From contig NZ_BRVP01000003.1 of NCBI RefSeq assembly GCF_027924145.1, positions 62,001 to 126,000 on the forward strand: a DNA stretch of 64,000 nt, read 5' to 3'. Below are positions 20,897-28,322 of the stretch, piece by piece; positions within the stretch are counted from its first letter, which is position 1; every line of letters begins with the position of its first letter. The translations under genes and the position numbers were made by a program. The stretch comes from Neptunitalea chrysea (GTDB lineage: Bacteria; Bacteroidota; Bacteroidia; Flavobacteriales; Flavobacteriaceae). Below the pieces are notes generated by a model. It did not search any database. It had not been told where the DNA came from and saw nothing but the letters and a program-made list of their open reading frames with translations.

Positions 20897-22279
20897 ATGA
20901 AAAAAATAATTTTAAGCTTGGTAACTATTGCTTTTTTGGTTGGGTGTAATGAGGGTGCCAAACCAAAAGAAGCAGCTACTTCTGAGAAAACAGAAATGTT
21001 AGCACCTATTGCTGATAGTGTGTTAGAAACGGCTACCATATACGAAGCAAATATTCGTCAGTACTCGGAAGAAGGTACCTTTAATGAGTTTACTAAAGAT
21101 ATTCCGGCACTTAAGGAAATGGGAATTGATATTATATGGGTAATGCCTATTTATCCTATTTCTAGTACTAAAAGTAAAGGGAGTTTAGGAAGTTATTATG
21201 CGATTACCGATTATACAAAAGTGAACCCTGAGTTTGGTACTTTGAAAGACTTTCAGAAATTGGTAAAAACAGCTCATGATAATGGAATATATGTAGTTTT
21301 AGACTGGGTTGCTAACCACACAGGTTGGGATCATGTTTGGATTAAAGAACATCCGGATTATTATACGCAAGATAAAGACGGTAACATAGTAGATCCATTA
21401 AATCCTGAAACAGGAGAGTCTTGGGGATGGACAGATGTTGCCGATCTTAATTACGATAATATGAATATGCGTAAGGAGATGACTGAGGATATGTTGTATT
21501 GGGTTAAAGAGCAAAATATAGATGGTTTCCGTTGTGATGTGGCAGATAATGTGCCTACTGATTTTTGGGCAGAGGCCATTCCTGAGCTAAGAGCTGAAAA
21601 GCCTATTTTTATGCTAGCTGAATCTGCAAAGGCAGAATTGGTACCTGTCGGATTTGACATGTTATATAACTGGCCTGGACTTCATACCATGAATGAAATT
21701 GCAAAAGGCGAAAAACCAGCGAGTGCATGGAACCAGCTGAAGGCAGAGCAAGATAGCACCTATACCAAAGGAACTATCTTTATGAACTTTATTACCAACC
21801 ATGATGAAAACTCTTGGAATGGTACTGTTTTTGAACGTTTAGGTGATGGTACAGAAGCCTTTGCTGCATTAGAGTATATGACTCCTGGAATGCCGTTAAT
21901 CTATAGTGGGCAAGAGTATGATATGAACAAAGCTTTATTGTTTTTTGAAAAAGATACCATCAATAAAACAAAAGGGAAGTTTTATTCTATCTACGAAAAA
22001 TTAAACGTGTTAAAAGAAACTCATACCGCTTTAAATGGGGGTAAAAATGCAGCTGCTTATGAGCCTATTGCTACATCTGATGACACTAAGATACTAGCCT
22101 TTAAACGCAGCAAAGCTGGCGATACCGTATATTATATTGCTAATTTAACCAGTGAGTCTATAGATGCAGAAGTTCGTTTAATTGGTGACTTTACCAATTA
22201 TATGACGGGCGAAAAAATAAAATTGGGGCCTGCTAAGTTTGCCTTAAAACCTTGGCAGTATATGATTTTGGTGAAATAG
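20897..22279 (+). CDS. GH13 alpha-amylase lipoprotein
   Basis: This 460-residue lipoprotein (FLVGCNEG, Cys17) is a compact GH13 amylase. The conserved regions are DWVANH (136-141), GFRCD with nucleophile Asp214, MLAESA with acid/base Glu242, and TNHDEN with Asp303. A short C-terminal beta domain follows. It is anchored in a membrane; whether it faces the periplasm or the surface cannot be told, though a G/N/E-rich stretch after the Cys would suit surface export in Bacteroidota. It closes the rightward arm and is followed by a strong terminator. It is the third GH13 protein of the locus, each with a different type of N- or C-terminal targeting. Confidence 0.92.
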   Translation: MKKIILSLVTIAFLVGCNEGAKPKEAATSEKTEMLAPIADSVLETATIYEANIRQYSEEGTFNEFTKDIPALKEMGIDIIWVMPIYPISSTKSKGSLGSYYAITDYTKVNPEFGTLKDFQKLVKTAHDNGIYVVLDWVANHTGWDHVWIKEHPDYYTQDKDGNIVDPLNPETGESWGWTDVADLNYDNMNMRKEMTEDMLYWVKEQNIDGFRCDVADNVPTDFWAEAIPELRAEKPIFMLAESAKAELVPVGFDMLYNWPGLHTMNEIAKGEKPASAWNQLKAEQDSTYTKGTIFMNFITNHDENSWNGTVFERLGDGTEAFAALEYMTPGMPLIYSGQEYDMNKALLFFEKDTINKTKGKFYSIYEKLNVLKETHTALNGGKNAAAYEPIATSDDTKILAFKRSKAGDTVYYIANLTSESIDAEVRLIGDFTNYMTGEKIKLGPAKFALKPWQYMILVK

Positions 22280-22310
22280 AACGAATCTTCTTCCTAACAT
22301 AAAACTATGC

Positions 22311-22348
22311 AAAAACGCAACCTGAGAGTTCTTGGGTTGCGTTTTTTT
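22311..22348 (+). terminator. Terminator of the maltodextrin catabolic operon
   Basis: AAAAACGCAACC and GGTTGCGTTTTT form a 12-bp arm pair with a 12-base loop and a T tail, 32 bases after the GH13 lipoprotein stop. It marks the right end of the sugar locus. Confidence 0.92.
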
Positions 22349-22533
22349 ATTCTAAATTTTTACATAAGATAACTTAGGGGGATAAAATAAGGGAAGAACA
22401 TAATAATAAATCGGTACTTGCTGAACTGGCAATTCGATAAATTTATTATGAAAGAATGAAAAAGGGGTAGTGATGAACCAGATGAAATTGTTTTAAAAAA
22501 ACATCACACCATTACATATACAATACGTATCCC

Positions 22534-22939
22534 CTAAAACTCGACCACCACTTTTTCTCCTGGTTGTGCCATAGGTCTAATGTTCTCTATATTATCCCAA
22601 GTTTCTTTAGCACTTGCTACCTGCTGTGGGTATAAATGGTAAATATAATACTGCTTGGCATCTATGGTTATCGCTTCTTCTTTGGCATATAACAAAATCC
22701 AATAGGGTACAAAAGCCAAGTCTATGTTTTCCATGCTTCCAATGGTTTCAGGGAAAGTTGTATCACCGTGCTCCCGACTTATAAGGGAAGTCAATATAAA
22801 AATTAGTGGTACCATCGGTCATATACAACCCACAGTTTCCCATAAATTCAATAGTGGTTTGGTTCGTTTAAGCCATTCTGGCATGGCTTACTAAGGTAAA
22901 AGTTAACAGAAGTAGCAGGGCAAAGTAATTTAATTTCAT
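22534..22939 (-). pseudogene. Decayed metallo-beta-lactamase-fold hydrolase (UlaG-like) with internal deletion
   Basis: From the ATG at 22939 the minus strand encodes a signal-like start (MKLNYFALLLLLTFTLVSHA), then an in-frame TAA, then TTIEFMGNCGLYMTDG and NFYIDFPYKSG. This is the N-terminus of a secreted MBL-fold hydrolase. The frame then shifts and continues directly as HGDTTFPETIGSMENIDLAF...PGEKVVVEF, the C-terminal part of the same family. The middle, which would hold the metal-binding HxHxDH motif, is missing. A nonsense codon, a frameshift and an internal deletion together make it non-functional. The open stretch 22534-22815 is only its C-terminal remnant. The 185 bases beyond (22349-22533) hold nothing I recognise. 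Confidence 0.85.
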
Positions 22940-23161
22940 TCGTTGTGTGTTTAAGGTGTCGATAACATTTTACTCGATAATCGAGATTAAATGCTCCAAA
23001 ACTTATTTCGGAATAGAAATGTAATTCTTAATAGATGTTTCGTAGGCTTGTTTTTAAGCTCCATTTAGGATTTCGATTTTTGAGTATTTGATTTAATAAC
23101 TATTTAAAAAGTATTTAGAAATGTGTATTTATGTAGTTCATTTTAGAATATTACTAAGCGT

Positions 23162-23674
23162 ATGAGTGTATTAAGATTGCAATCATTTTCAAAAATTGAT
23201 TTTCAGCGTTTGATAAATTGGATAGATAATGAAAAAGAACTGATTCAGTTTGCAGGTACTATATTTACTTGGCCATTAACTAATAATCAGCTGGAAGATT
23301 ACATTAATGATTCTAGCCGATATGTCTATAAGGCTATGTACAACGGAAAGGTAATTGGACATGCTGAAATCTATAAGGAAAATGCTGAAACGGCCAGATT
23401 GTGTAGAATTTTGATTGGTGACACTACATATAGAGGAAAAGGATTAGGAAAAGAGTTGATGGAACAACTTTTGCATGTTGCCTTTACAGAGTTACACGTA
23501 AATTATGTGCATTTGAATGTTTATCATTGGAATGTAAGAGCAATTAAGTGCTACGAAAAATGCGGATTTCAGTTTACTAAGGGAGTGTCTCAATTAGTTT
23601 TTTTTGCTGGTGAAGAATGGAAAGCATTGAATATGCATATACGCCAACCAGCATGGAAAGAAAACCTCCGGTAA
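23162..23674 (+). CDS. GNAT-family N-acetyltransferase
   Basis: This 170-residue protein has the acetyl-CoA pyrophosphate-binding motif RGKGLGKELM (about residues 93-102) and the following GNAT strand and helix (YVHLNVYHWNVRAIKCYEKCGF). The N-terminal half resembles RimJ/RimL-type enzymes. The substrate is unknown. It stands alone: a 222-base gap without recognisable genes (22940-23161) precedes it, and a hairpin overlapping its 3' end separates it from the convergent efflux gene. Confidence 0.85.
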   Translation: MSVLRLQSFSKIDFQRLINWIDNEKELIQFAGTIFTWPLTNNQLEDYINDSSRYVYKAMYNGKVIGHAEIYKENAETARLCRILIGDTTYRGKGLGKELMEQLLHVAFTELHVNYVHLNVYHWNVRAIKCYEKCGFQFTKGVSQLVFFAGEEWKALNMHIRQPAWKENLR

Positions 23675-23690
23675 GCAACCGAAGGTTTTT
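23661..23690. terminator. Bidirectional terminator between GNAT and MFS efflux genes
   Basis: AAAACCT and AGGTTTT outer arms with inner CGGT/ACCG form an interrupted stem, with T runs readable in both directions. It overlaps the last codons of the GNAT gene and lies 5 bases from the MFS stop. Confidence 0.75.
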
Positions 23691-23694
23691 ATAT

Positions 23695-24894
23695 TTATAC
23701 AAAGGCGGTTTTACTTCTTTTGGTTAAAAACAAGAATAGTAAGATACCCGATGCTAATATAAGGTAGGCTATAGAGAGTTTTGATTGTCCTTGAGGATTC
23801 ATACTCCAGGTAAGTCCGTAACTAAAAAATGAACACAGAATATAATTCATACCACCAATAAGTCCACCTGATAATCCTGCCATGTCAGGGAACCTACCTA
23901 AGCAATAGGCAAAGTAGTTGTTAAACATAAAGCCAGCGCATACATGTATGGCAAAAGCAAAAAATACCAAAGTAAAAATATCGGCTCGTAAAGGAGTGGT
24001 TAGTAGCATTGCCACTATAAACAGAAACTGAATAGCATTACCACGCTGAATTTTAGGGAGGAAATCTTTTTTCATTAAAGCTTTTCCTATAAACCCTCCT
24101 GCCATCCATGCAAAACCAAGAATAAGTGAAACATAACCTGCTACAATAGGAGAAAATCCCATTTTATACTCTACTATAAACGAAGATACTAATCCGAATA
24201 GAATAACCATTGAATAACACAAACTACAAATTAGAACCCCGTAGATAAAGTCGGGTGTTTTAATCATTATAAGATACTTTTTAAGAATAGGTTTTATTTT
24301 TAGTTCGTGATAGAGCTTAATCGTTTCACCTGAAAAAATGAGTTCTAAAATTAAAATAACCAAGGCATAAAGTCCTAAAAAGGCAAAACATGCACGCCAA
24401 TTGATTAAATGTTCCAAATATCCACCAATAAAAGGAGCTATAATAGGTCCGAGTGACCAAATAATACTCATAATGCTTAAATAGTGCTTAAGTTTTTCAC
24501 CACTGTGTACATCTATAAACAAAGTTCTTTTTGCGGTGGCAATGGCTCCGGCACTAATGCCCTGTATAAATCGGGCAGCCAGAATAACCTCTATAGAATT
24601 ACTAAGCATAATTATTACATTACTTAGTATAAACACTACCATGCTTATTATGTTGAATTTATACCTTCCCCAGGCATCTACTAAAGCCCCTGAAATAAAT
24701 TGCGATAATCCATAGCTTATTAAAAATAAGGTGATACTTAGTCTAATAGTGCTTTCGGTAGTATGGAATTCTTTTACCATAGCCGGTAAAGATGGAATAA
24801 AAATATCGGTAGCAACACCTGATAATGGAATTATAGCCAAAGCTAAATAGGTGGCTATCTGTTGGTGACGTGATTGTAATTTTTTCTCTAGCAT
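23695..24894 (-). CDS. Bcr/CflA-type MFS drug efflux transporter
   Basis: This 399-residue inner-membrane protein has about 12 predicted membrane segments. It carries the drug:H+ antiporter signatures of the Bcr/CflA group: PLSGVATDIFIPSLP near the start, GALVDAWGRY (MFS loop motif), RFIQGISAGA and LGPIIAPFIGGYL (antiporter motif C). Likely substrate is a toxic compound or antibiotic; the exact one is unknown. An AraC regulator lies upstream on the same strand with an 80-base gap that contains its own -7 box (24914-24921). Confidence 0.9.
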   Translation of the reverse strand: MLEKKLQSRHQQIATYLALAIIPLSGVATDIFIPSLPAMVKEFHTTESTIRLSITLFLISYGLSQFISGALVDAWGRYKFNIISMVVFILSNVIIMLSNSIEVILAARFIQGISAGAIATAKRTLFIDVHSGEKLKHYLSIMSIIWSLGPIIAPFIGGYLEHLINWRACFAFLGLYALVILILELIFSGETIKLYHELKIKPILKKYLIMIKTPDFIYGVLICSLCYSMVILFGLVSSFIVEYKMGFSPIVAGYVSLILGFAWMAGGFIGKALMKKDFLPKIQRGNAIQFLFIVAMLLTTPLRADIFTLVFFAFAIHVCAGFMFNNYFAYCLGRFPDMAGLSGGLIGGMNYILCSFFSYGLTWSMNPQGQSKLSIAYLILASGILLFLFLTKRSKTAFV

Positions 24895-24913
24895 TGATAA
24901 CTTTTTCTGAATA

Positions 24914-24921
24914 CAAAGTTA
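24914..24921 (-). promoter_or_regulatory. -7 promoter box for the MFS efflux gene
   Basis: The minus strand reads TAACTTTG, a full TAnnTTTG match, 20 bases before the ATG. A TTG (24940-24938) lies 16 bases upstream, shorter than the usual 19. Confidence 0.55.
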
Positions 24922-24973
24922 TACGAGGTTGCTCTAACAATAATTTTGAAGATGAAACTACTTATGTTGAAAT

Positions 24974-25810
24974 TCAAACATTTTTTAACCGGGATTCACC
25001 CGGAGTATTTCCTGTTTGTTTTTTGTAGAACTGATTAAAATAAGAAGGGTTTTCAAATCCTAATGCATAAGAAATTTGCGCAATATTCCAATCAGAGTAG
25101 TTTAGAAACTCGTTTGCTTTTTCTACTATTTTTTCAGAAATAAGCAAAGAGGTAGTTTTACCAGTAGATTTTTTAAGTACTCTATTTAGATGATTAGGAT
25201 GTACAGACAGTGCCCTAGAGTAATCGGAAGGGGTTTTAAATAATGCCGGATTGTCAAAATCTAGTAAGCTAAAATGGTCTTCTAATAGTCTGAAAAATCG
25301 ATTGCTTAACTGATCCTTTTTTAAACTTTTAGAGTCAATTACTTCAGGGCATTTGGGTAATATTTCGTAGACAATAAGCTGAATTAAAGCAAATACCTTT
25401 TCTTCTGCAAAAGAATAATGGGTTGCCAAAATTTCTTTAATGTCTTTAAAATAGCCTTCGATTTTTGGAAGCTGCCCTTCGTCTATGAAAATGATTTTTT
25501 GCTTACCGGGTTGAAAAACAGAAAAATTAAGCAAAGTCCTGTTGTTTTTTTGTACAAATGCCTCGTTAAATACACAACGGTAGCTATCATTTAAAGGTTC
25601 GCAGGAATCCCATGCATACGGAGTTTTAGGCTCAGTAAAAATAACGGCGGGCTTATTAATATGTACTACTTTTTCTGCATAGGTAATGATAGCCTCATTT
25701 TTACAAAGAGTTACCTTGTAATAATTGCGATGGCTAAAAGGTACATGGCACGAGCATTGACTACCTTCAAAATTAGCAACATTTCTATTTTTTAAATACG
25801 GAAGTATCAT
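24974..25810 (-). CDS. AraC-family transcriptional regulator
   Basis: This 278-residue protein has a cupin-like N-terminal sensor domain (~1-150) and a C-terminal AraC double helix-turn-helix (~180-275; SRALSVHPNHLNRVLKKSTG, WNIAQISYALGFENPSYFNQ, FYKKQTGNTPGESR). It probably regulates the Bcr/CflA transporter gene directly downstream; this is inference from position. Residues 17-21 carry two Cys and a His (CSCH), which may only be structural. Confidence 0.9.
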   Translation of the reverse strand: MILPYLKNRNVANFEGSQCSCHVPFSHRNYYKVTLCKNEAIITYAEKVVHINKPAVIFTEPKTPYAWDSCEPLNDSYRCVFNEAFVQKNNRTLLNFSVFQPGKQKIIFIDEGQLPKIEGYFKDIKEILATHYSFAEEKVFALIQLIVYEILPKCPEVIDSKSLKKDQLSNRFFRLLEDHFSLLDFDNPALFKTPSDYSRALSVHPNHLNRVLKKSTGKTTSLLISEKIVEKANEFLNYSDWNIAQISYALGFENPSYFNQFYKKQTGNTPGESRLKNV

Positions 25811-25829
25811 GTTGTAAAGTTATAATATT

Positions 25830-25837
25830 CAAACGTA
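25830..25837 (-). promoter_or_regulatory. -7 promoter box for the araC-type gene
   Basis: The minus strand reads TACGTTTG, a full TAnnTTTG match, 20 bases before the ATG. No convincing -33 box was found. Confidence 0.5.
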
Positions 25838-25865
25838 TTATATTGACATTTTAAAATGTAGATAT

Positions 25866-25889
25866 AAAAAAACCGGGATAAACCCGGTT
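25866..25889 (-). terminator. Terminator of the GAF-domain gene
   Basis: AACCGGG and CCCGGTT arms around a 5-base loop, followed on the minus strand by a run of seven T, 21 bases past the GAF gene stop. Confidence 0.88.
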
Positions 25890-25909
25890 GTATTTGTTTT
25901 GAGTGGTAT

Positions 25910-26368
25910 TTATTCAAACAGTTTTCCTACTTCATTGTTGACAAATTCAAGAAAACGTTCATCTTCCTTTGTAAACGGATTAGGAGTGTGAGAGTCAATA
26001 TCTATTTGACCAATATTTTCGCCGTTCACAAATAACGGAATTACTATTTCTGCTTTTACATAAATGCTACACGCAATATAGTTGTTCTGAGCTTTTACAT
26101 CGGGTACCACAAAATTTGCATTACTAACAGCTACTTGTCCGCATATACCTTTCCCAAAAGGAATAATGGTATGGTCTGTAGGTTCGCCTGCAAAGGCTTT
26201 TAACTTAAGTTCAGGTTTATCTCCGTTTTTAAAATAAAATCCAACCCAATCATAATAGGTAACTTCGTTTTGTAATAGTTCGCATACCATTGTTAAACGC
26301 TCTTCAATTTCAAGTAATTTATTCTTTAGTATTGAATATACTTTGGGTTCTAATTCAGCTAACTTCAT
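25910..26368 (-). CDS. GAF-domain protein, free methionine-(R)-sulfoxide reductase-like
   Basis: This 152-residue single GAF domain matches the YebR/fRMsr group, which reduces free methionine-R-sulfoxide in the cytoplasm: DWVGFYF, GKGICGQVAV, VVPDV, IAC followed by EIVIPLFVNGENIGQIDIDS. Of the three cysteines used by the E. coli enzyme (84, 94, 118), the counterparts of 94 (GICG) and 118 (IAC) are present. The first is replaced in the DHTIIP stretch. If active, it must use a two-cysteine cycle. Many flavobacterial homologues are annotated only as GAF proteins, so the function is moderately sure. Confidence 0.75.
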   Translation of the reverse strand: MKLAELEPKVYSILKNKLLEIEERLTMVCELLQNEVTYYDWVGFYFKNGDKPELKLKAFAGEPTDHTIIPFGKGICGQVAVSNANFVVPDVKAQNNYIACSIYVKAEIVIPLFVNGENIGQIDIDSHTPNPFTKEDERFLEFVNNEVGKLFE

Positions 26369-26385
26369 AATCCTTCTGTTTTTTG

Positions 26386-26393
26386 CAAAAGTA
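26386..26393 (-). promoter_or_regulatory. -7 promoter box for the GAF gene
   Basis: The minus strand reads TACTTTTG, a full TAnnTTTG match, 18 bases before the ATG. Confidence 0.5.
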
Positions 26394-26426
26394 CGGGAAA
26401 TAAAAATTTAGTACCGATAATTATTA

Positions 26427-26434
26427 TAAATTTG
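26427..26434 (+). promoter_or_regulatory. -7 promoter box for xrtF
   Basis: TAAATTTG is a full TAnnTTTG match. It covers a possible TTG start at 26432, so that start would be untranscribed. This favours the TTG at 26456 as the real xrtF start. Confidence 0.5.
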
Positions 26435-26455
26435 TTATACAGAATTATTATAATT

Positions 26456-26983
26456 TTGAAAGAGTTCATAGCTAAATACAAAGAAGCCATAGGCTTTATT
26501 TTACGGTTTTTTAGTGTATACATATTACTAACAGTCATTTATACACTTTATATTAATAGTTTTAACACTAGCATAGATGGTATTACTAAGCTGGTAGCAG
26601 AGCATAGTGAATGGATCTTAGAGTTTTCTCCCTACCATTTAAGAATGGTGCCAGATGCTGCTGAACCTTTTTATAAAGTAATGGTTAATGATGCATATGT
26701 AGCTAGAGTTATAGAAGGTTGTAATTCAGTGAGTGTATTAATTTTATTTGTAACTTTTATTATTGCATTTAGAGGGAGTGTAAAGAATACTATAGTATAT
26801 GCTACTGGAGGTGTGGTATTTTTATATTTGGTGAACCTATTTAGAATTGTGGTACTAACCATAGCAGTATATAAATATCCTGAATATACTGAATCGTTAC
26901 ATGGATTGGTGTTTCCGTCAATTATATATGGGGCTATGTTGATACTTTGGGTATTTTGGGTTAGAAGATTTGCAAGAAAATGA
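26456..26983 (+). CDS. xrtF: Exosortase family protein XrtF
   Basis: This ~175-residue multi-pass membrane protein is the flavobacterial exosortase F, a transpeptidase-like protein thought to process or anchor proteins with a PEP-CTERM-like tail. The exosortase catalytic triad is visible: Cys89 in EGCNSVSVL, Arg130 in NLFRIVVL and His149 in LHGLVFPS. The start is taken as TTG at 26456 (MKEFIAKYKEAIGF). The TTG at 26432 lies inside a -7 promoter box. Its end overlaps the partner gene by 4 bases (ATGA), so the two are translated together. The target protein is not in this window. Confidence 0.92.
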   Translation: MKEFIAKYKEAIGFILRFFSVYILLTVIYTLYINSFNTSIDGITKLVAEHSEWILEFSPYHLRMVPDAAEPFYKVMVNDAYVARVIEGCNSVSVLILFVTFIIAFRGSVKNTIVYATGGVVFLYLVNLFRIVVLTIAVYKYPEYTESLHGLVFPSIIYGAMLILWVFWVRRFARK

Positions 26984-27420
26984 GACAGTCGGTACGCACA
27001 TATATATTGGTAATCATACTCTTTTTAGCCTTTATTACCATAAGGGCGTTTCAAGATACGTTGTTTTACGATCCGTTTATAGCCTATTTTAAGAGCAATT
27101 TTTTATCAAAAGAATTTCCTGATTTTAACACGATAAAACTAATTGCTTCATTACTATTTAGGTATGTATTGAATGCTATGATATCCTTAGCTATATTGTA
27201 TTTATTGTTTAGAACTAAAGGAATTGTAAAAGTATCTACAGGTATTTTTATAGTGGCATTTTTGGTTTTATGTCCAATATATTTTACGTTATTATATTTG
27301 AATGATGTGGGCGAATATATGCTCTTATTCTACATTAGAAGATTTCTAATTCATCCTGTATTTATACTTATTTTAATTCCGGCTTTCTATTATCAGAAGA
27401 AAAAGCAAAAGGTTGTGTAA
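26980..27420 (+). CDS. Exosortase F system-associated membrane protein
   Basis: This 146-residue protein with about four membrane segments is the conserved neighbour of XrtF in flavobacteria. Family features seen here are the N-terminal segment followed by FQDTLFYDPFIAYFKS and the C-terminal RRFLIHPVFILILIPAFYYQ. It overlaps xrtF by 4 bases. Its biochemical role is not known; partnership with XrtF is by conserved pairing. The following AraC-type gene starts only 9 bases downstream and may share the transcript. Confidence 0.88.
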   Translation: MRQSVRTYILVIILFLAFITIRAFQDTLFYDPFIAYFKSNFLSKEFPDFNTIKLIASLLFRYVLNAMISLAILYLLFRTKGIVKVSTGIFIVAFLVLCPIYFTLLYLNDVGEYMLLFYIRRFLIHPVFILILIPAFYYQKKKQKVV

Positions 27421-27429
27421 CTTTACGGT

Positions 27430-27990
27430 ATGGAGTTTCATGTAAAAAATATGGTGTGTGACCGCTGTATAATGGTGGTGAGAGAAGATTTTGAGAGTGT
27501 AGGATTTACAGTATCTGATATAGACTTAGGTACTATTGTTACGAAGGAAGAATCGTTTTCGGTAGATCAAAAAATAGCCTTGAAAAGCAAATTAGAAGGG
27601 CATGGTTTTCAGTTTTTAAAAAGTGAAGACGAAATAGTTTCTGATAAAATAAAAACGGCATTACTTCATTATATAAATAAGGAGTTACTATCTGAAAAGC
27701 TTTCAGATTATTTAAAGACTAAATTGCATAAAGACTATGGAGTGCTTAGCAAGCAATTTTCTAAACACAACCATGTTACTATAGAAAAGTACTTTATTAA
27801 ATTAAAGATAGAGAAGGCAAAACAATACATTCGTGAAGACGTATATAACTTTTCTGAGATTGCTGGAGTCTTAGGGTATAATTCATTAAGTTATTTATCT
27901 ACACAGTTTAAAAAAGAAACAGGAGTAAGTCTATCTGAGTTTAAATCGAATCCTGAATTACAAAGAAATACTCTTGACAAAATTTTATAA
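27430..27990 (+). CDS. AraC-type regulator with HMA-like CxxC N-terminal domain (copper-locus regulator)
   Basis: This 186-residue protein is short for an AraC regulator. Residues ~1-70 resemble a heavy-metal-associated ferredoxin-like fold, with CDRC at 10-13 where HMA domains have CxxC, preceded by FHVKNMV like the usual K-x-x-G-M. Residues ~95-180 are the AraC DNA-binding domain (FIKLKIEKAKQYI, FSEIAGVLGYNSLSYLSTQF, KKETGVSLSEFK). It lies 9 bases after the xrtF partner gene and 70 bases before copZ. The likely role is direct Cu(I) sensing and control of the downstream copper genes. The metal-sensing part is inference. Confidence 0.85.
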   Translation: MEFHVKNMVCDRCIMVVREDFESVGFTVSDIDLGTIVTKEESFSVDQKIALKSKLEGHGFQFLKSEDEIVSDKIKTALLHYINKELLSEKLSDYLKTKLHKDYGVLSKQFSKHNHVTIEKYFIKLKIEKAKQYIREDVYNFSEIAGVLGYNSLSYLSTQFKKETGVSLSEFKSNPELQRNTLDKIL

Positions 27991-28032
27991 GTATTAAACA
28001 TAATTTTAAAACCCCTTTTTAAAATCGTTCTG

Positions 28033-28040
28033 TACTTTTG
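28033..28040 (+). promoter_or_regulatory. -7 promoter box for the copper HMA/ATPase genes
   Basis: TACTTTTG is a full TAnnTTTG match, 20 bases before the copZ-like ATG. It gives the HMA/ATPase pair a promoter separate from the regulator gene. Confidence 0.55.
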
Positions 28041-28060
28041 AAAGTATAGAGATTGATTTT

Positions 28061-28306
28061 ATGAAACATACATATAAAGTAACAGGAATGACTTGTATGG
28101 GGTGTAGTTCTTTTGTAGAACGTGCCCTTAATGATTTGGAAGGAGTAACCAAGGCAGCAGTAGATTTAGAGAAAGCTGAAGCTCAAATAGAAATGACAGA
28201 ACATATTCCTATTGAAACTTTGCAAAAGGAAATAGGAACGCATTATCACTTACATACATCTACAGAAGAGGCTCAACAACACAAAGAGGCTTCAAAAAAA
28301 AAATAA
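28061..28306 (+). CDS. copZ: Heavy-metal-associated (HMA) domain protein, CopZ-like or detached N-terminus of CopA
   Basis: This 81-residue protein is one HMA domain with the Cu(I)-binding motif GMTCMGC at ~9-15. A charged tail follows (STEEAQQHKEASKKK). The tail ends in a run of ten A (28294-28303) directly before the TAA. In the frame reached by removing one A, translation would continue without a stop into the ATPase gene. It may therefore be a true copper chaperone, or the N-terminal domain of the ATPase detached by a frameshift. In many flavobacterial CopA proteins I recall an HMA domain directly followed by the metal-binding motifs seen at the start of the next gene. Confidence 0.75.
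   Translation: MKHTYKVTGMTCMGCSSFVERALNDLEGVTKAAVDLEKAEAQIEMTEHIPIETLQKEIGTHYHLHTSTEEAQQHKEASKKK
28294..28303 (+). repeat. A10 homopolymer at the HMA/ATPase junction
   Basis: Ten consecutive A precede the TAA of the HMA gene. Loss of one A (or gain of two) joins the HMA frame to the ATPase frame with no intervening stop. Such runs are prone to polymerase slippage and also to sequencing error. Confidence 0.8.
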
Positions 28307-28322
28307 AGTAAAAGGAAACGGG

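Noticed and set aside
22534-22815. 93-residue open frame as a gene of its own
   Set aside because: It is the C-terminal remnant of the MBL-fold pseudogene; its first residues are an out-of-frame reading of the N-terminal part.
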